A stretch of DNA of 64,000 nucleotides from Petaurus breviceps papuanus (Eukaryota > Chordata > Mammalia > Diprotodontia > Petauridae). The DNA lies in contig JAMXIF010000058.1 of the NCBI GenBank assembly GCA_028583685.1, positions 18,896,341 through 18,960,340 on the forward strand, in the 5' to 3' direction. Positions 1-13,100 of the stretch are shown piece by piece. The notes beneath the pieces are model-generated. The model was not told the DNA's origin, searched no databases, and saw only the letters and a list, made by a program, of their open reading frames with translations. The position numbers and the translations under genes were made by a program. Position 1 is the stretch's first letter. Each line of letters starts with the position of its first letter.

Positions 1-139
1 TTTCATTTTTCAAAGGGAAGAGTAATAGCTACCTTTTTTGGACATATTAAAGCTTTTTTGTAGAAGGCTGTCTAGGTAGTTTTTAGAGAAACTAACAATT
101 TCATAAAATCTCTTTGAAAATTAGAGAAATCAGTTAGCC

Positions 140-595
140 ATTCGGTAAACATTTATTAAATGCCTGTTATGTGCCTGGCATTATGCTGAGTGCTGGGGAT
201 GCAAAAGGAGGCAAAAGAGAGTCCCTGGTCCTCAAGGAGCTTACAATCTAATGGGGGAGACAACATGCAAACAAATATATATATAAAACAAGCCATATAT
301 GGGATAAATGGGAAATAATTAAAAGAAGAAAAGCACTAGAATTAAAAAGATGTAGGAAAGTCTTCCTGTAGGAGGTGTGATTTTAGCTGGGACTTAATGG
401 AAGCCACAGAGGTCAGTAGTCAGAGTGGAGGGAAGGAGAACGTTCTAGGCATGGGGAACAGTCAAGAGAGAATGCCCAGAGCTGAGAGACGAGTGTCTTG
501 TTCATGGAACAGCCAGGAGGCCAGTGTCACTTAATTGAAAAGTATGTGTTGGAGTGTAAGGTGTAAGTCTGGAAAGGTAGGAGTGGGCTACATTA
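140..595 (+). repeat. Long copy of an unclassified dispersed repeat
   Basis: The segment contains the run tgccTGTTATGTGCCTGGCA, then ctggggatgcaaa, then ctcaaggagcttacaatcta and 'atgggggagacaacatgcaa'. Shorter pieces of the same family recur near 3068-3240, 5155-5245, 36308-36410, 38500-38640, 47515-47600 and 63060-63130. I recognise it as a common marsupial repeat type but cannot name the family. Confidence 0.6.
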
Positions 596-735
596 AGAAG
601 TGTTTAAATTTAATTTGTTGAAAAAGTTCATCTTTTAGTTCACCTGGATAATATTTATATTGATTTTATGTGTTTCCTAGCAAGTGATTCAGTTTTTGTA
701 ATTTTTCATTTTCTACCTTTTTGTAATGATTTCAG

Positions 736-817
736 AGTGTAAGCCAGAAGCTGATGGCTGGATTTGTGGAGTGTTTGGATAGTGAAGATGCAGAGGAATT
801 CATTAATGCAGAAGAGG
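736..817 (+). CDS. NUP205: NUP205 exon 1 of this window (residues 1-28 of fragment)
   Basis: The reading [20 protein letters not shown] begins in frame at the first base, after the acceptor tgatttcag. The donor is g|gtatgc and the exon ends in phase 1. A 29-bp tandem duplication lies 12 nt beyond the donor. Confidence 0.9.
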
Positions 818-3800
818 GTATGCTTAATTATGGATTATATTAACATGATGTTTGTTATATGGATTATATTAACATGATGTTTGTTATATTAATATAGTTA
901 GTGAATAAAAGAAAATGGATGAAACAAAAAAAACTCATTAGTGGAGTCAGAGAAAATGGGAAAAAAATTTTTTGAGAAACTTTTTGGGGAAAAAAGTAGT
1001 ACAAAGTAATGGAAGATTGGGTAAATTTTAACTAATCAGGACAAAAAATTGTACTAATATCTTTGTGTAGAATAATTGTCACTTTACTGACATTAACTTT
1101 TTTATGATGCTGTCACTTTTCTTTTTTATTTCTTACTGAAGAATTAGAACCTGATAGGAAGTTAGCACGAATCCGCCATGAAACAAGAATACACATCTTG
1201 AATCTTCTTATTACTTCTCTGGAGCGCAATCCACCCAACCTTGCCTTGTATCTCCTGGGCTTTGAATTGAAGAAACCTGTTAGTACCACAAACCTCCAGG
1301 ATCCAGGTATGAGAGATCAGATACATAGATTTAATATTTATTTCCCAATTAGAGTGACCTAATTATATTTGATGGTGGATATTTCTGGAAATCTGATGTC
1401 TATCTGGGAAAATTGGTTGAGGAGTTACATCTTGGTCTCTGTTAATAACTAATAATAATATATCAGTCCTCAGCCAATCTGTTGAGATTAGCCAGACTCT
1501 TTCTTCGGTTTGCATTTGACCTACAAATACAGTAATTATATAGCATGTTTATTTTATATATATATATATATATATATCACTGGTTTTATTTTAAAGGGGT
1601 GGGAGGAGGGCAGGATTGGGTCTCAGTCAGGCTGTAGGTAGAGTGACCACTCAGTTCTACTACTCATTGGCACAGAAGCTTTGACTTGCTGTGTTTCTGA
1701 CCTAGATTGGTTTGCCATTCCTTAGGCAGCTCGGTAGCCCCCCACCTACTCTTGGGGGCTCAAACTCCTGAGCTCAAGTGATTCACTGGCATCTGTCTCT
1801 TCAGTAGGCAGGGATTACAGGTGTGTGCAGCCATGCCTGGATATTACTGACTTTTAAAAGAAATATTATTTGAGAAATCTGTTTCTGTTAACTGGTTTTT
1901 AATGTTAATTGAAGTTTATTAAAGATACTAAGAGGAATTTTTTTGCTTTTGCCTTGTATTCAGGAGTCTTAGGTTGTCCTCGGACATGTCTTCATGCCAT
2001 ATTAAATATTTTGGAGAAGGGAACAGAAGGGAGAACGGGCCCTATGGCAGTAAGGGAATCACCTCAACTTGCAGAGCTGTGCTACCAGGTATAGATTTTT
2101 TTTTAAGATCAGGAGCTAAAAGTGATTTTATGAATACAGAATGAACTTAGAGTGGTATGACTAAATTAGAGTGAGAACTTTTGCATTCTCTTACTAGGGT
2201 AGCCAGTTACTCAGGGAAAGGTCAAATCTTGAAGAAAATAATTAGAAAACACCAACAGGTGGCTCGTGTTCTTTTGCTGTGTTGGGATTTTTGGTAATAA
2301 TGTTTAAAGTAAGGTGGCCTGCAAGCCTTTTTTGTTATACTGAGAATTTTCATTCAGTTTTGTTGATAATTATTGGAATCCAACTTGTATAAATCTTTGT
2401 CCTTTATACTTTAGTGTCTTCATCCTTAAATTGGGAAAATTTCAGAAAGTCAAATTAATGCAAAGCATAGTAGAATTGTTCTACCTTCCACCTACTTGGG
2501 AACAATTAATGATTTAGATAATTAAGGGATTACTTAATCATTAATGTTCTTGCTATATATACCTTCTTTAGTCGTGGAAGTGTGTTTGTCCATCCTGTTT
2601 GTTTAAGTTTATAATGTTGTGGAGCCTAAACCTTTGTAGAGCTAAGACTATAAAATTCTTTATCTTTGAAATTTTGTAGCTGATTTAATAGTGCTGACTT
2701 AACCATCTGCTTATTTTAATTACATAGGTTATTTATCAGCTATGTGCATGCTCAGACACATCTGGTCCAACTATGAGATATTTGAGAACCAGCCAAGATT
2801 TTTTATTTTCTCAGTTGCAGCATCTGCCTTTTTCTAACAGAGGTATGACTTTTTTTTTCCCTCATTCAATCAGTAAGCTTTATTAAGAATTTATTATGGG
2901 GCGGCCAGGTGGCTCAGCGAGTAAGAGCACTGGCTCCAATGTCGGGATGACCTGGGGATCAAATCCGGGCTCAGATACTTAGCACCACACCCAGAAATAA
3001 CTGGCCGTGTAACCTTGAGCAAGTTACTTAACCCCAATTGCTTTAAAAAAAAAAAGAATTTATTATGTTCCAGATACTGTGCCGGGTACTGAAGATATAA
3101 AGGAAACAATAAAATCATCACTTAGCTCAAGGAGCTTATATTCTATCAGGTAGACCGCATATACATATATAATATGTACAGAATAAATTAGGTATGTGCA
3201 GAATAGATACAAAAGTTAAACACAAGGTAATTAGGGAGCAAATCTACTAATTTCATTTTAATTTGTCCACTCTCTTTTGGGCTACAACCATAACATTGGT
3301 GGAATTTTTTCCCATCTATATAGTTTAATTCTTTTTTGCATAATCTGTCATGTTTTGTTTCATGGGGTTAAGAATTTGAGCTATTTGAGCTTGTAGTATA
3401 AAGTTTTAAAAATCTATCCTTTCAAGGGTACGGCTTGATTCCTGGATTAGCTGTTGAAATTATGAAATTACATTTAAAGGGTAGGAAAATAGAAGAAAGT
3501 GCTGGGAATATTTCAGGGGGAGATTGTGAAAAACAACTCAATTTTGCTTTGTGCTGGTTGCAGTGAAATCACTTCAGATGATCAGACACTTTGTGCAAAA
3601 ACTAGTTGAGTGTAATACACTCCATTTATGAGCCTGGTATTAGGACATAGGAATAATACTGGTGATAGAGGCTAACCATTCATTTCAGATTTTTCCTTTC
3701 CATACATACATGCACCACATAAAGTGTCCCTAACAGATATCACTTTGTCATAATGTTAATACATTATCTACCCAAGTCTTCCCGCTAATCTCCAAAAACT

Positions 3801-6800
3801 TGTCCAGCTGAGCCTGTGCCCGGTTTGAGTGTTTGCTCTTAACCCTGGCTGCCACATATCATGGAGGTATGTTCAGAACTTCCCAAGTAGTTAGACCTAT
3901 TTACCACCAACTGATATCAAGCCAGTTCATTCTTCTACTTAGTTGCTTTGTGGAATAGGAAAGGAGAAAAGAAAAAGTGAAGCTTAAAAATACAAACAAC
4001 TTGTATCTCAACTAATGCACATTCAGAATCATTGTCCCTTCTTTACTTTCTTTAAAAACAGGGCCCACACGTAGGGGCGGCCAGGTGGCTCAGTGAGTAA
4101 GAGCACCGGCCCCGGTGTCGGGATGACCTGGGGATCAAATCTGGGCTCAGATACTTAGCACCACACCCAGAAATAACTGGTCATGTAACCTTGAGCAAGT
4201 TACTTAACCCCAATTGCTTAAAAAAAAAAATAGGGCCCACATCTCTAATACCAGGCTCCAACTCTAGTCAATTGCCCTTTTGATATCCTTCTTATGGGAA
4301 GATTGGATTGATTATACCTTTTCCAGCTATGGACATTTTACCAACATAATTCCCTCTAATTTTTGTAAAGATAGATCTTATACTTTTATAATAGGAATGT
4401 GACCTCCAAGGAGCATATCTGGTATTTGTTGCTATGAATTATTTGTCCTCTGCAACATTGTTTCACCAACAGTTGTCTAAATTTAACTCATCTGATTGCA
4501 TTGGGTGTTTGGTTTTTCTTTTTTTAGATTTTTATGGTTGTTCTGTTTGAACCAATTAGAGATATTAGTTGGGATATGCCTCTAGTTTAGGGATAAATTT
4601 TGAAGGGTACTGTATCCCAATCCATATGAAAACTGGCCATTAGTATTCTACTTAATGTGTTTTTAAAACTTAGAGTCCTGTCTTATTCAAGACTTAGTAT
4701 ATGTAATCATTATCTTCACAAATCTCACCACATTAATTTACTACTTTGCCATTTTAATGAGTTAAGGATCACAGGTTAACACAACAGAAATAGGCATTCT
4801 TATAGCTGGTAGAGGAGACTTTCCTGATGTCCCCAAATGTGAGTGCTTTCTGCCTCCTCAAAAATACTTTGTATTTCTTTTCTGTGTAATTTTTTTTAGT
4901 AGATACTTTTTGAATGCTGGTTGAATTGAGCTGTGAAACATGTATTATTACTAAATAATACCCTAAATGTGTCACCTGTTAAGTGATTTTTGTCAAATTC
5001 TCAAAAATTAATTTTAAATTTAATTAGCATTTGTATTATAAAATCAAACTATGTATTATCAAATCCTTAAGTCTGATAGTCATTCAGTTGTCTAGAAGTA
5101 TCATCTGAAATTACTTTGAAGTATGATTCATGGTTCTAGATTGATTTAAGTTAAACATTTCTACTATTCTTGGTGCTGGAGATACAAAGAAAAAGCAAAA
5201 ACAGGACTTGCCCTCCAGAAGCTTACAGTCTAATGGGAAATGCTGAATGCGTGTTAATATATAAAGTATACTTATTCAGCTAGTATATATCAAACTGTGC
5301 CACTATAGAGGATTTACATTTTCCTATGTCTGCATTTGCTTTTTCTTATCTGTTAAACCTGCTACTTTAAAAAAAAATGTTTATGGTAGTTCCTCTAAGT
5401 GAAATATAGCTTTATTGAAATTAAATGAAAAAGCCTTGTTACTTAAGATTCTTCCTCCTCATTTCCACCTCTCTTTTCCTGACTTCTTTCAAGTTTCAGC
5501 TTAATTCCTACCTTCCTCTAGAGGCCTTCCCTGTTTCCCCCCCACTACTAATGCATTCCCATTCTATCATATTCCTTTTAGTTTGTATATATTAGTTATT
5601 TATACATTGTCTCCTCCATTAGAATATAAGCTTCTTGAGGGCAAGGTCTAATTTTCCTTTCTTTGTATTCCTGGGTGCTTAGCACAGTACTTGGCTCATA
5701 GTGCTTAGTAAGTGCTTGTTGACTGACTGCCAAATAGCAGAAGGTCTGGTCTTTTTGCTTAGATTGGTTTATCTGTTTTTATGTCTGTGTATTCATTTTT
5801 TTTTTTTGGAGGGGGGAAGGCAGGCCCAATTGGTATTAAGTGACTTGCCCAAGTTCACACAGCTAATACATGTAATGTGTCTGAGGCCAAATTTGAACTC
5901 AGGTTCTCCTGACTCCAGGTCTGGTGCTCTATTCACTGCACCACCTAGCTAGTGTATTTATTTTTGTCATTATTATTATCATCTTCATTACTAATAGAAA
6001 GTGTTGTATAATGGATGGAGACCTAGCCCAGAGTCACGTTACATGCTGAATGTGTGACCTTGAGCAAGCCACAACTTCTCAATGTACTCAGCTTACTCTT
6101 TTTTTTTTAAGCAATTGGGGTTAAGTAACTTGCTCAAGGTTACACGGCCAGTTATTTCTGGGTGTGGTGCTGAGTGTCTGAGCCCGGGATTCGATCTCCA
6201 GGTCGTCCCAACACTGGAGCCAGTGCTCTTACTCGCTGTGCTACCTGGCCGCCCCTCAGCTTACTCTTAAGACTGTGCGTTGCAGAGCAGTTCTTGGTCT
6301 GCATTGGAATTCCTTATGCCAGTAAAATCACAGGTCAGGAGAAAAATAAATAAATAAAAACAGTCATAACAATAGCTTATATTTACACAGTGCTTTCAAG
6401 TTTGCAAAACACTTTTGCATGCATTTTCTCATTAGAGATGTAGCAAGGCATAGACTGGATTTAGAGTCCAACTCAGACTCATACTAGCTATTGCTCTAGG
6501 CAAATAAATTCCTTACAAACCTCTCTTGAATTTCCATTCCTTCAGCTGTAAGATAGTGATAATAATAGTGCCTGCCTCACAGTGTTGTGAGGATCAAAGG
6601 AGATAATGTCTGTAAAGCACTTTGCGGATCTTAAAAGTGTGAGTTATTATTAAATCCTCACGATAACCTGTGAGGCAGGTACTATAAATACCCTATTTTA
6701 AAGATGAGGACACAGGATCAGAGGTTCTTGCTTGTCACACACAACTAGCAATATCTGAAGTATGATTCAGACTTGTCTCTCCTGACTCAAAATCCAGTGC

Positions 6801-9800
6801 TTTTTCTACTATTCCATGTTGATTTATTAAATTATCATTATGCTGAGAAAACATTTCCCTATCTATATTTCATTATTTTATTTTTTTCCTGTGTGAGTTC
6901 CCTTTTACCCACTCATGTTTTTCAATTACAGAATATGAAATATCCATGCTGAACCAAATGTCATGGCTTATGAAGACTGCCTCCATAGAGCTAAGAGTAA
7001 CTTCTCTTAATCGCCAGCGTTCTCACACTCAAAGACTACTGCACCTGTTGCTAGATGATATGCCAGTCAAACCCTACTCAGGTGAATTATGAATATGGCA
7101 GTTTGTTTTATTGTGTTACTTAAGTGTATATTGCAGGGTGTACTGTTCCTGCTTTTTACATACGGACACTTTAAGGTAGTTTTTAATGGTTTTTAAGTAT
7201 TTATTAACTTTGTAACCTACATGTGTATGCCATTTGTACATCATGAGGGCCCCTTTGTTGAAAACCTAGGTAATGAACTGTTGTGGCACACTTTGCATTT
7301 GTGATGCTTATATTGATATCATATTTAAAAACATAGACCAGGTATAATAACTACTTCTTTGACTAGAATTAGTCTTAAACAGTTATCCCTTCCACATTGT
7401 GACTTTCCTCATTGTAGTTTCAATATAGCACAATTTGGCATAAAAAATTAAATGGGAATTTTTTGGGAGTTTTGCAGAAGCCACAGATGATACTCAAAGG
7501 TCACCAGATGACACAGTGCCATGACCAAGTACTTAATCCAAATTTTACAATAAGATAGTGTAAACATTCCATAATAGAAAAAGTTTAGACTTCTTCTCTG
7601 GTATGAAGACCAGACCAGAAAATTTTATGCGGATTTTCTAGATCGTGGGGGCACCACATTCCTGCTTCTACTTCACCATCTAGACTCCTCCTCCCTCCCC
7701 CCCTTGGGGTACCACATTCCTAATCCCCTCGATGTGGAAGGGATAACTGTACTTTTTTTAGTTTCATTTTTCTTTTGAATTTTAAAATAACCCCCTTGGA
7801 CAAGAGTAATGACTAGAGAGTGAAATATGGAAGGTAACTGTTCTTAATCACTAAAACAAATAGTTTGTGGTCTTGTTGCCTCCTTATAAAGGGCTTATAA
7901 TATCTTATGTGATTGAAATTTATATATGTATATATGTATTTAGATCTATCTTTCTAAGCTGAATAACCCTAAGTTAGTAGTAGTTTTTTTTTAAAACTAT
8001 CTCTTAGAGTTTAATTAGTTACCTTGAAATAAGAGTGTCTTTGATGATTAGTCCATTTAGCATAGTTACTGAAGAAAGTGAATTTTTGAAATTTTTATTT
8101 TTTTTCTTCCTTTTCTAATTCTATAGCAGATGGTGAAGGAGGAATAGAAGATGAAAATAGGTCTGTCAGTGGGTTCCTTCACTTTGATACTGCCACAAAA
8201 GGTAAAGCCCTTTGGAATTTTTAAACATAATTTATTTTTTAATCATGATCTTTTCTAAAGCCATTTCAGTAAGCTAATGGGAAAATTTTCTTAGTTGGAA
8301 TAGATAAATTATACAAAAGGGCTATTTTTCATCTAAACTTATCAGTAATTTGGAACTTTCAACTAGAAGGAAATGAGATGGTAAAAGTATGTTGAAAATG
8401 TGAAAGATTGAAATAGAAATTTAAGGGGGTGGCTAGGTGGCACAGTGAGTAGAACACTGGCCCTGGAGTCAGGAGGACTTGAGTTCAAATCTGGCCTCAG
8501 ACACTTAACACTTACTAGCTTTGCGACCTTGGGCAAGTCATTTAACCCAATTCCCCTGCCCTCCCCCCCTCCAAAGAGCAAAAAGAAAAAAGAAATAGAA
8601 ATTTAAGACCTCAGGTAGAGCTATCTTCAGCCTTTGGTATAATATGTCTTCTTAATCCTAGCACCATCACTGCATGGGATATTTAAAAATCTAGCCATTG
8701 TCTATAAACTAAAAGGAAACTTTTTGTTGAACTGGGGTACTATAGGCTTGCTATACTATTGGTGTCAACATAGCTTCCTTTTGGGCAGTTGATGCATGGT
8801 TGAAACTGGCATTGGTGGCAAGAAAGTAGAAAGTCTAAATGTGTTGATTCCAGCAGAAGTGATAACAAATCCTGCTTGGGTCTGAGGATCTACTGAGTTG
8901 GAATAGGTATTGAGAATGGAAGATAAGAGGAAAGATTTGGGAACTATATTTTAGCTGGGCAGTGGGAAAAAGTGAGAAGTATTATAGTGGGCATTATATA
9001 GTTAGAGAAATTTATAGTAATACATGCAAGTAGCTGTGATAATATAATAGCAATTAATAAGGCTTAAGAACAATAGAAGTGGCTGGTGACCTTGGATATT
9101 GTAAATTCATGCCCATTTTTAGTGTGTAATACATATGATAGCTTAGAAAATGGGGACTAGCTTCTGTGGACCTACTGCCTATCCATGGGGAGATAAAAAT
9201 TCCAGGAAAGGTAGAAATTTTTATCATGCATCTTATCATATTAAATAAAAATATTCTGAAGATGGGGAGAGGTGGCCACTATCTGCTTGTTCACACTAGG
9301 AGGAGTGGTTGAGGGCCATGTAGCCTGCCCCTTTGACCTTCAGATGTTTAATACTTTATGGCAGTTGCCTCCTTAAACATATGCATGCTGACCTTTGGTA
9401 AATTGTTTAGATATGTTTTTAGGGTTAGATATTCTTGTTGCTTTAGCTCTTATTAAAAATGACCTTTTCAAATAAAGATTTTATGTAGTTCGATTTCTTC
9501 TTGAACAAAATTGACTTTTTATTTATTTTTCCTAGTACGTCGGAAAATACTAAGTATTTTGGATTCAATTGACTTCAGCCAAGAGATTCCTGAGCCTTTG
9601 CAGTTGGATTTCTTTGATCGTTCTCAGATTGAACAAGTCATTGCCAACTGTGAACACAAGAATTTGAGGGGACAGACAGTTTGTAATGTCAAGGTAAGTA
9701 GTGGTTTGACTGAGCTACCATGTCAAAGTGTTTGGACACATGGCTTTTTCCAGTGATTATACTAATCATGCAGAAGTTTCTCTGACTCCACTTCCCATGT

Positions 9801-10126
9801 ATAAAATGGCTATGTAGAATGTAGAGGTACATTTGTATGCCTTCTTCCTCCCCCTAAATACTCCCCATCTCTAGTTATCTTCATGGTAGTTGATCCACCT
9901 GACAAGAATTGTGAAGTGTTTGGAAGCATTTTATCATCTGTAGACAGAAGTAATGGATCTCACCATTTTACTGTAAATATTAAGAAGATTCACAGAACTT
10001 TGTCACCAACAACATGCCAGAAAGAAAGCTTGTAGCCATTCTTTTCACTTTATAAGTTTCTATCAGTATTTACTGTCTTGAAATTGTATATGCTTGTGCT
10101 GCCACTTTTTCAGATAATGGGGGTAT

Positions 10127-10158
<32 letters not shown>

Positions 10159-13100
10159 CTCTCTCTCTCTCTCTTTACACTAGCAATCTACAGATATATG
10201 TAGCTGAGCTTTTCACTGCCTTCCTGCCTAGTAGAAAGTAAACTCCTTGTTTACTTTCCTAGGACTGCCTTGTTTTCATCTCCCAGCACACTAGGAATAG
10301 TTGGCTCTTAGTAAGTGATTGTTGAACTGAAAGGTCCTGGTCATTGATTGACTTTTAACTCATTTATCCATGTGTCAAAACTATAACTTTGTTTCTCTCT
10401 CCTACATCTCTAGCTTCTTCACAGGGTTCTTGTGGCAGAAGTAAATGCTCTTCAGGGTATGGCAGCTATTGGCCAGAGACCTTTGCTTATGGAGGTAAGA
10501 CCCGTAACTTAAATTTTAAGTTACTTATTCTCAAACAATTTGAAGTTTGGATGAAGAAAAGAAAAAAGGAGTTAAAGAGGGCATTTGCATAAAAAAGATT
10601 AGTTTAAATTTTTTTTTTTTTGCTTTTTTGGAGGGCAATTGGGGTTAAGTGACTTGCCCAAAATCACATGGCTAGTAAGTGTGCCAAGTGTTTGAGAACG
10701 GATTTGAACTCAGGACCTCCTGACTCCAGGGCCGGTGCTCTATTCACTGTGCTACCTAGCCTCCCCTAGTTTAATTATTAATAGGTAATTTTTCACATGA
10801 TAAACTTAGTGAGGTGTTCATCTTCCTAGTGTTTGACAAGTAGTAAAGATATTCTATTGAATAGTATGATATACACATGGATATTAACTAGATAGTTAAA
10901 TAACTTAAAAAGTGAGACACAGAAATGTTTAATGGGAGCTAGAGATATGTTCCTGATGAGTCTAGTTGGTGGTGATGATACTGTTAGGGTGTTTGTTGTC
11001 AGTTAAATAAAGGTCCCATTTTCATAGCCCAAGAGATGTGATTATTGAGTCAAACGTGGAAATTTTATTCACTTGACTTTAGCAAAAGTTTAAATTAAAT
11101 GATAAACCTCTTTCTAGTTAAGTAACCTCTTAACTAGCCAAAAGGTTAAATGTCAAAGGTATTTCTTTGATTTTTAACTTTTGAACCAGTTAGCTGAATT
11201 TTATACCTGTGTCTGATATATCAAAGTAAATAATGTGTGTCTGGTTTCTGACAGGACATAGATCAAGGGTTGAGCTCTCTGAAGTGGCATGCTAAGTCTT
11301 CATTCATTCATTCCTTAATAAAAAGGGTGAGGGAGAAGATGGTGATGGTGATGGTGGTGGCGGTGGTGTGACTCTTCTTCACAAGCAGTCACCAGCAGAT
11401 GGTAGTTCAGTAGTAGTTACACACATAGAGAGCCCACTCAAAGGGGACAAATTTGTCTCAGAAAAGGGATAAATGTGAAAAACTTTCTCCTGATCCTTGG
11501 ACTTCTTGGAAGTCTAGTTACCTAGGAGAAAGGGGGAGGATGGAGCTATGTCCATTTTTATGCACTTCCTTAAAATTCCTTTATCCATAACCCTGGCTTA
11601 CTATGCCATGAGAAATCACCTCACAAGCCACTTTTGCTATATGTGATATATTTTTCTGGCCTATGTATGGTTACAGGTAGTGTTTTTCCTAGGAAACAAG
11701 TATTTCTTACAGTATTACAGTCTGACTTAGTCTCCTTTTTAAAAAATAATCATTGGAGCTAGACAGGTGGCAGTAGAAGGGAGACCACTGAGATAGTAAT
11801 GGCCTTACTTTCTTCTGTATAACTAGCTTAATCAATCTTGACACTCCAGTGGATCCTAGGGCCTACTTGGTTTGACCATGTTTGCTTATGTACCACAATT
11901 CCTTGAGTTTCAAATTTTCTCTCCCTCCCCTCCCACATGGCGGCATACAATCAAGTATATGACTTCTTTTCAATTTCTGGATCTTTAGGAAATCAGCACT
12001 ATTCTACAATATGTTGTGAGCAGAAATAAATTGTTACAGTGTCTTCATGCAAAACGGCATGCTCTGGAGTCATGGAGGCAGCTGGTGGAAATTATTTTGA
12101 CTGCTTGTCCTCAGGACCTCATACAGGCAGAGGATAGGCAACTGATTATTCGTGACCTCCTACAAGATGTACATGATAAGGTAATGCATCTCCTAAATCA
12201 CTAAAGCCCTTAATGTTTTTTCAGGTATTAATAAAGCTTGGTAATAAATAGATGCTTTTAAATTTATTTTATCATAGGGTATCAATATTTTATCACATTA
12301 ATTATTAAAGCACTTTTCTTTGTGAGATCAAATAGAACAGATTGTGCTGGTCTGGACTCTTAGTTCGTTATATTAAAATCTATCTCCAGGTTACTTCCCC
12401 CCTACTCTCCTCCCCCCTTTAAATTATATGGTTTTATCTTTTTACTTTTGTAATAGCTGAAAAGATCATAGGACCAGGTCACGGCTAATGCATAAAGATA
12501 CTCTGATTACAGCTAAAAGTATGAGCCTCATCTTTTGTTTTTTCTTCTTTTCCTCTTTAAGATACTGGATGATGATGCAGCCCAGGAGTTAATGCCAGTT
12601 GTGGCAGGGGCTGTATTTACCCTGACCGCTCATTTGAGCCAGTCTGTGCGGACAGAGCAAAAGCAGCCGCAGCCACCCCCTCTCACTGCTACAGGGCCTG
12701 GAGAATCCCAGTTTGTTTTGATGCTTGATAGTTCTTTTACCTCGCCACCTGCACTAGACTGCATGACTATGGGGTTTGCTTCTATTGGAGATTCCTCACT
12801 TCACATCATATTGAAGAAACTCTTAGACTTCATTTTGAAAACAGGTTCTTATGAATTTTTACATACAATTTTTGTATGTCAGCTTGCATCTCTGGTATAT
12901 TTAATAGGCTTAAACTTTGCTTTTTCTCACCAGGTGGTGGGTTCCAACGAGTGAGGACACACCTGTATGGCTCTTTGCTTTATTATTTACAGATGGCCCA
13001 GAGGCCAGATGAACCAGACACTTTAGAAGCAGGTAAAATAATTTGGATTCCTGATTTTGTTTTTCTTTTTAAGAACAATAATTTCTTAACTGTATCTTTA

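Noticed and set aside
12535-12561. Upstream start MFFLLFLFK for a separate 139-residue protein
   Set aside because: These residues are the translated polypyrimidine tract before the exon 10 acceptor; the rest is NUP205.
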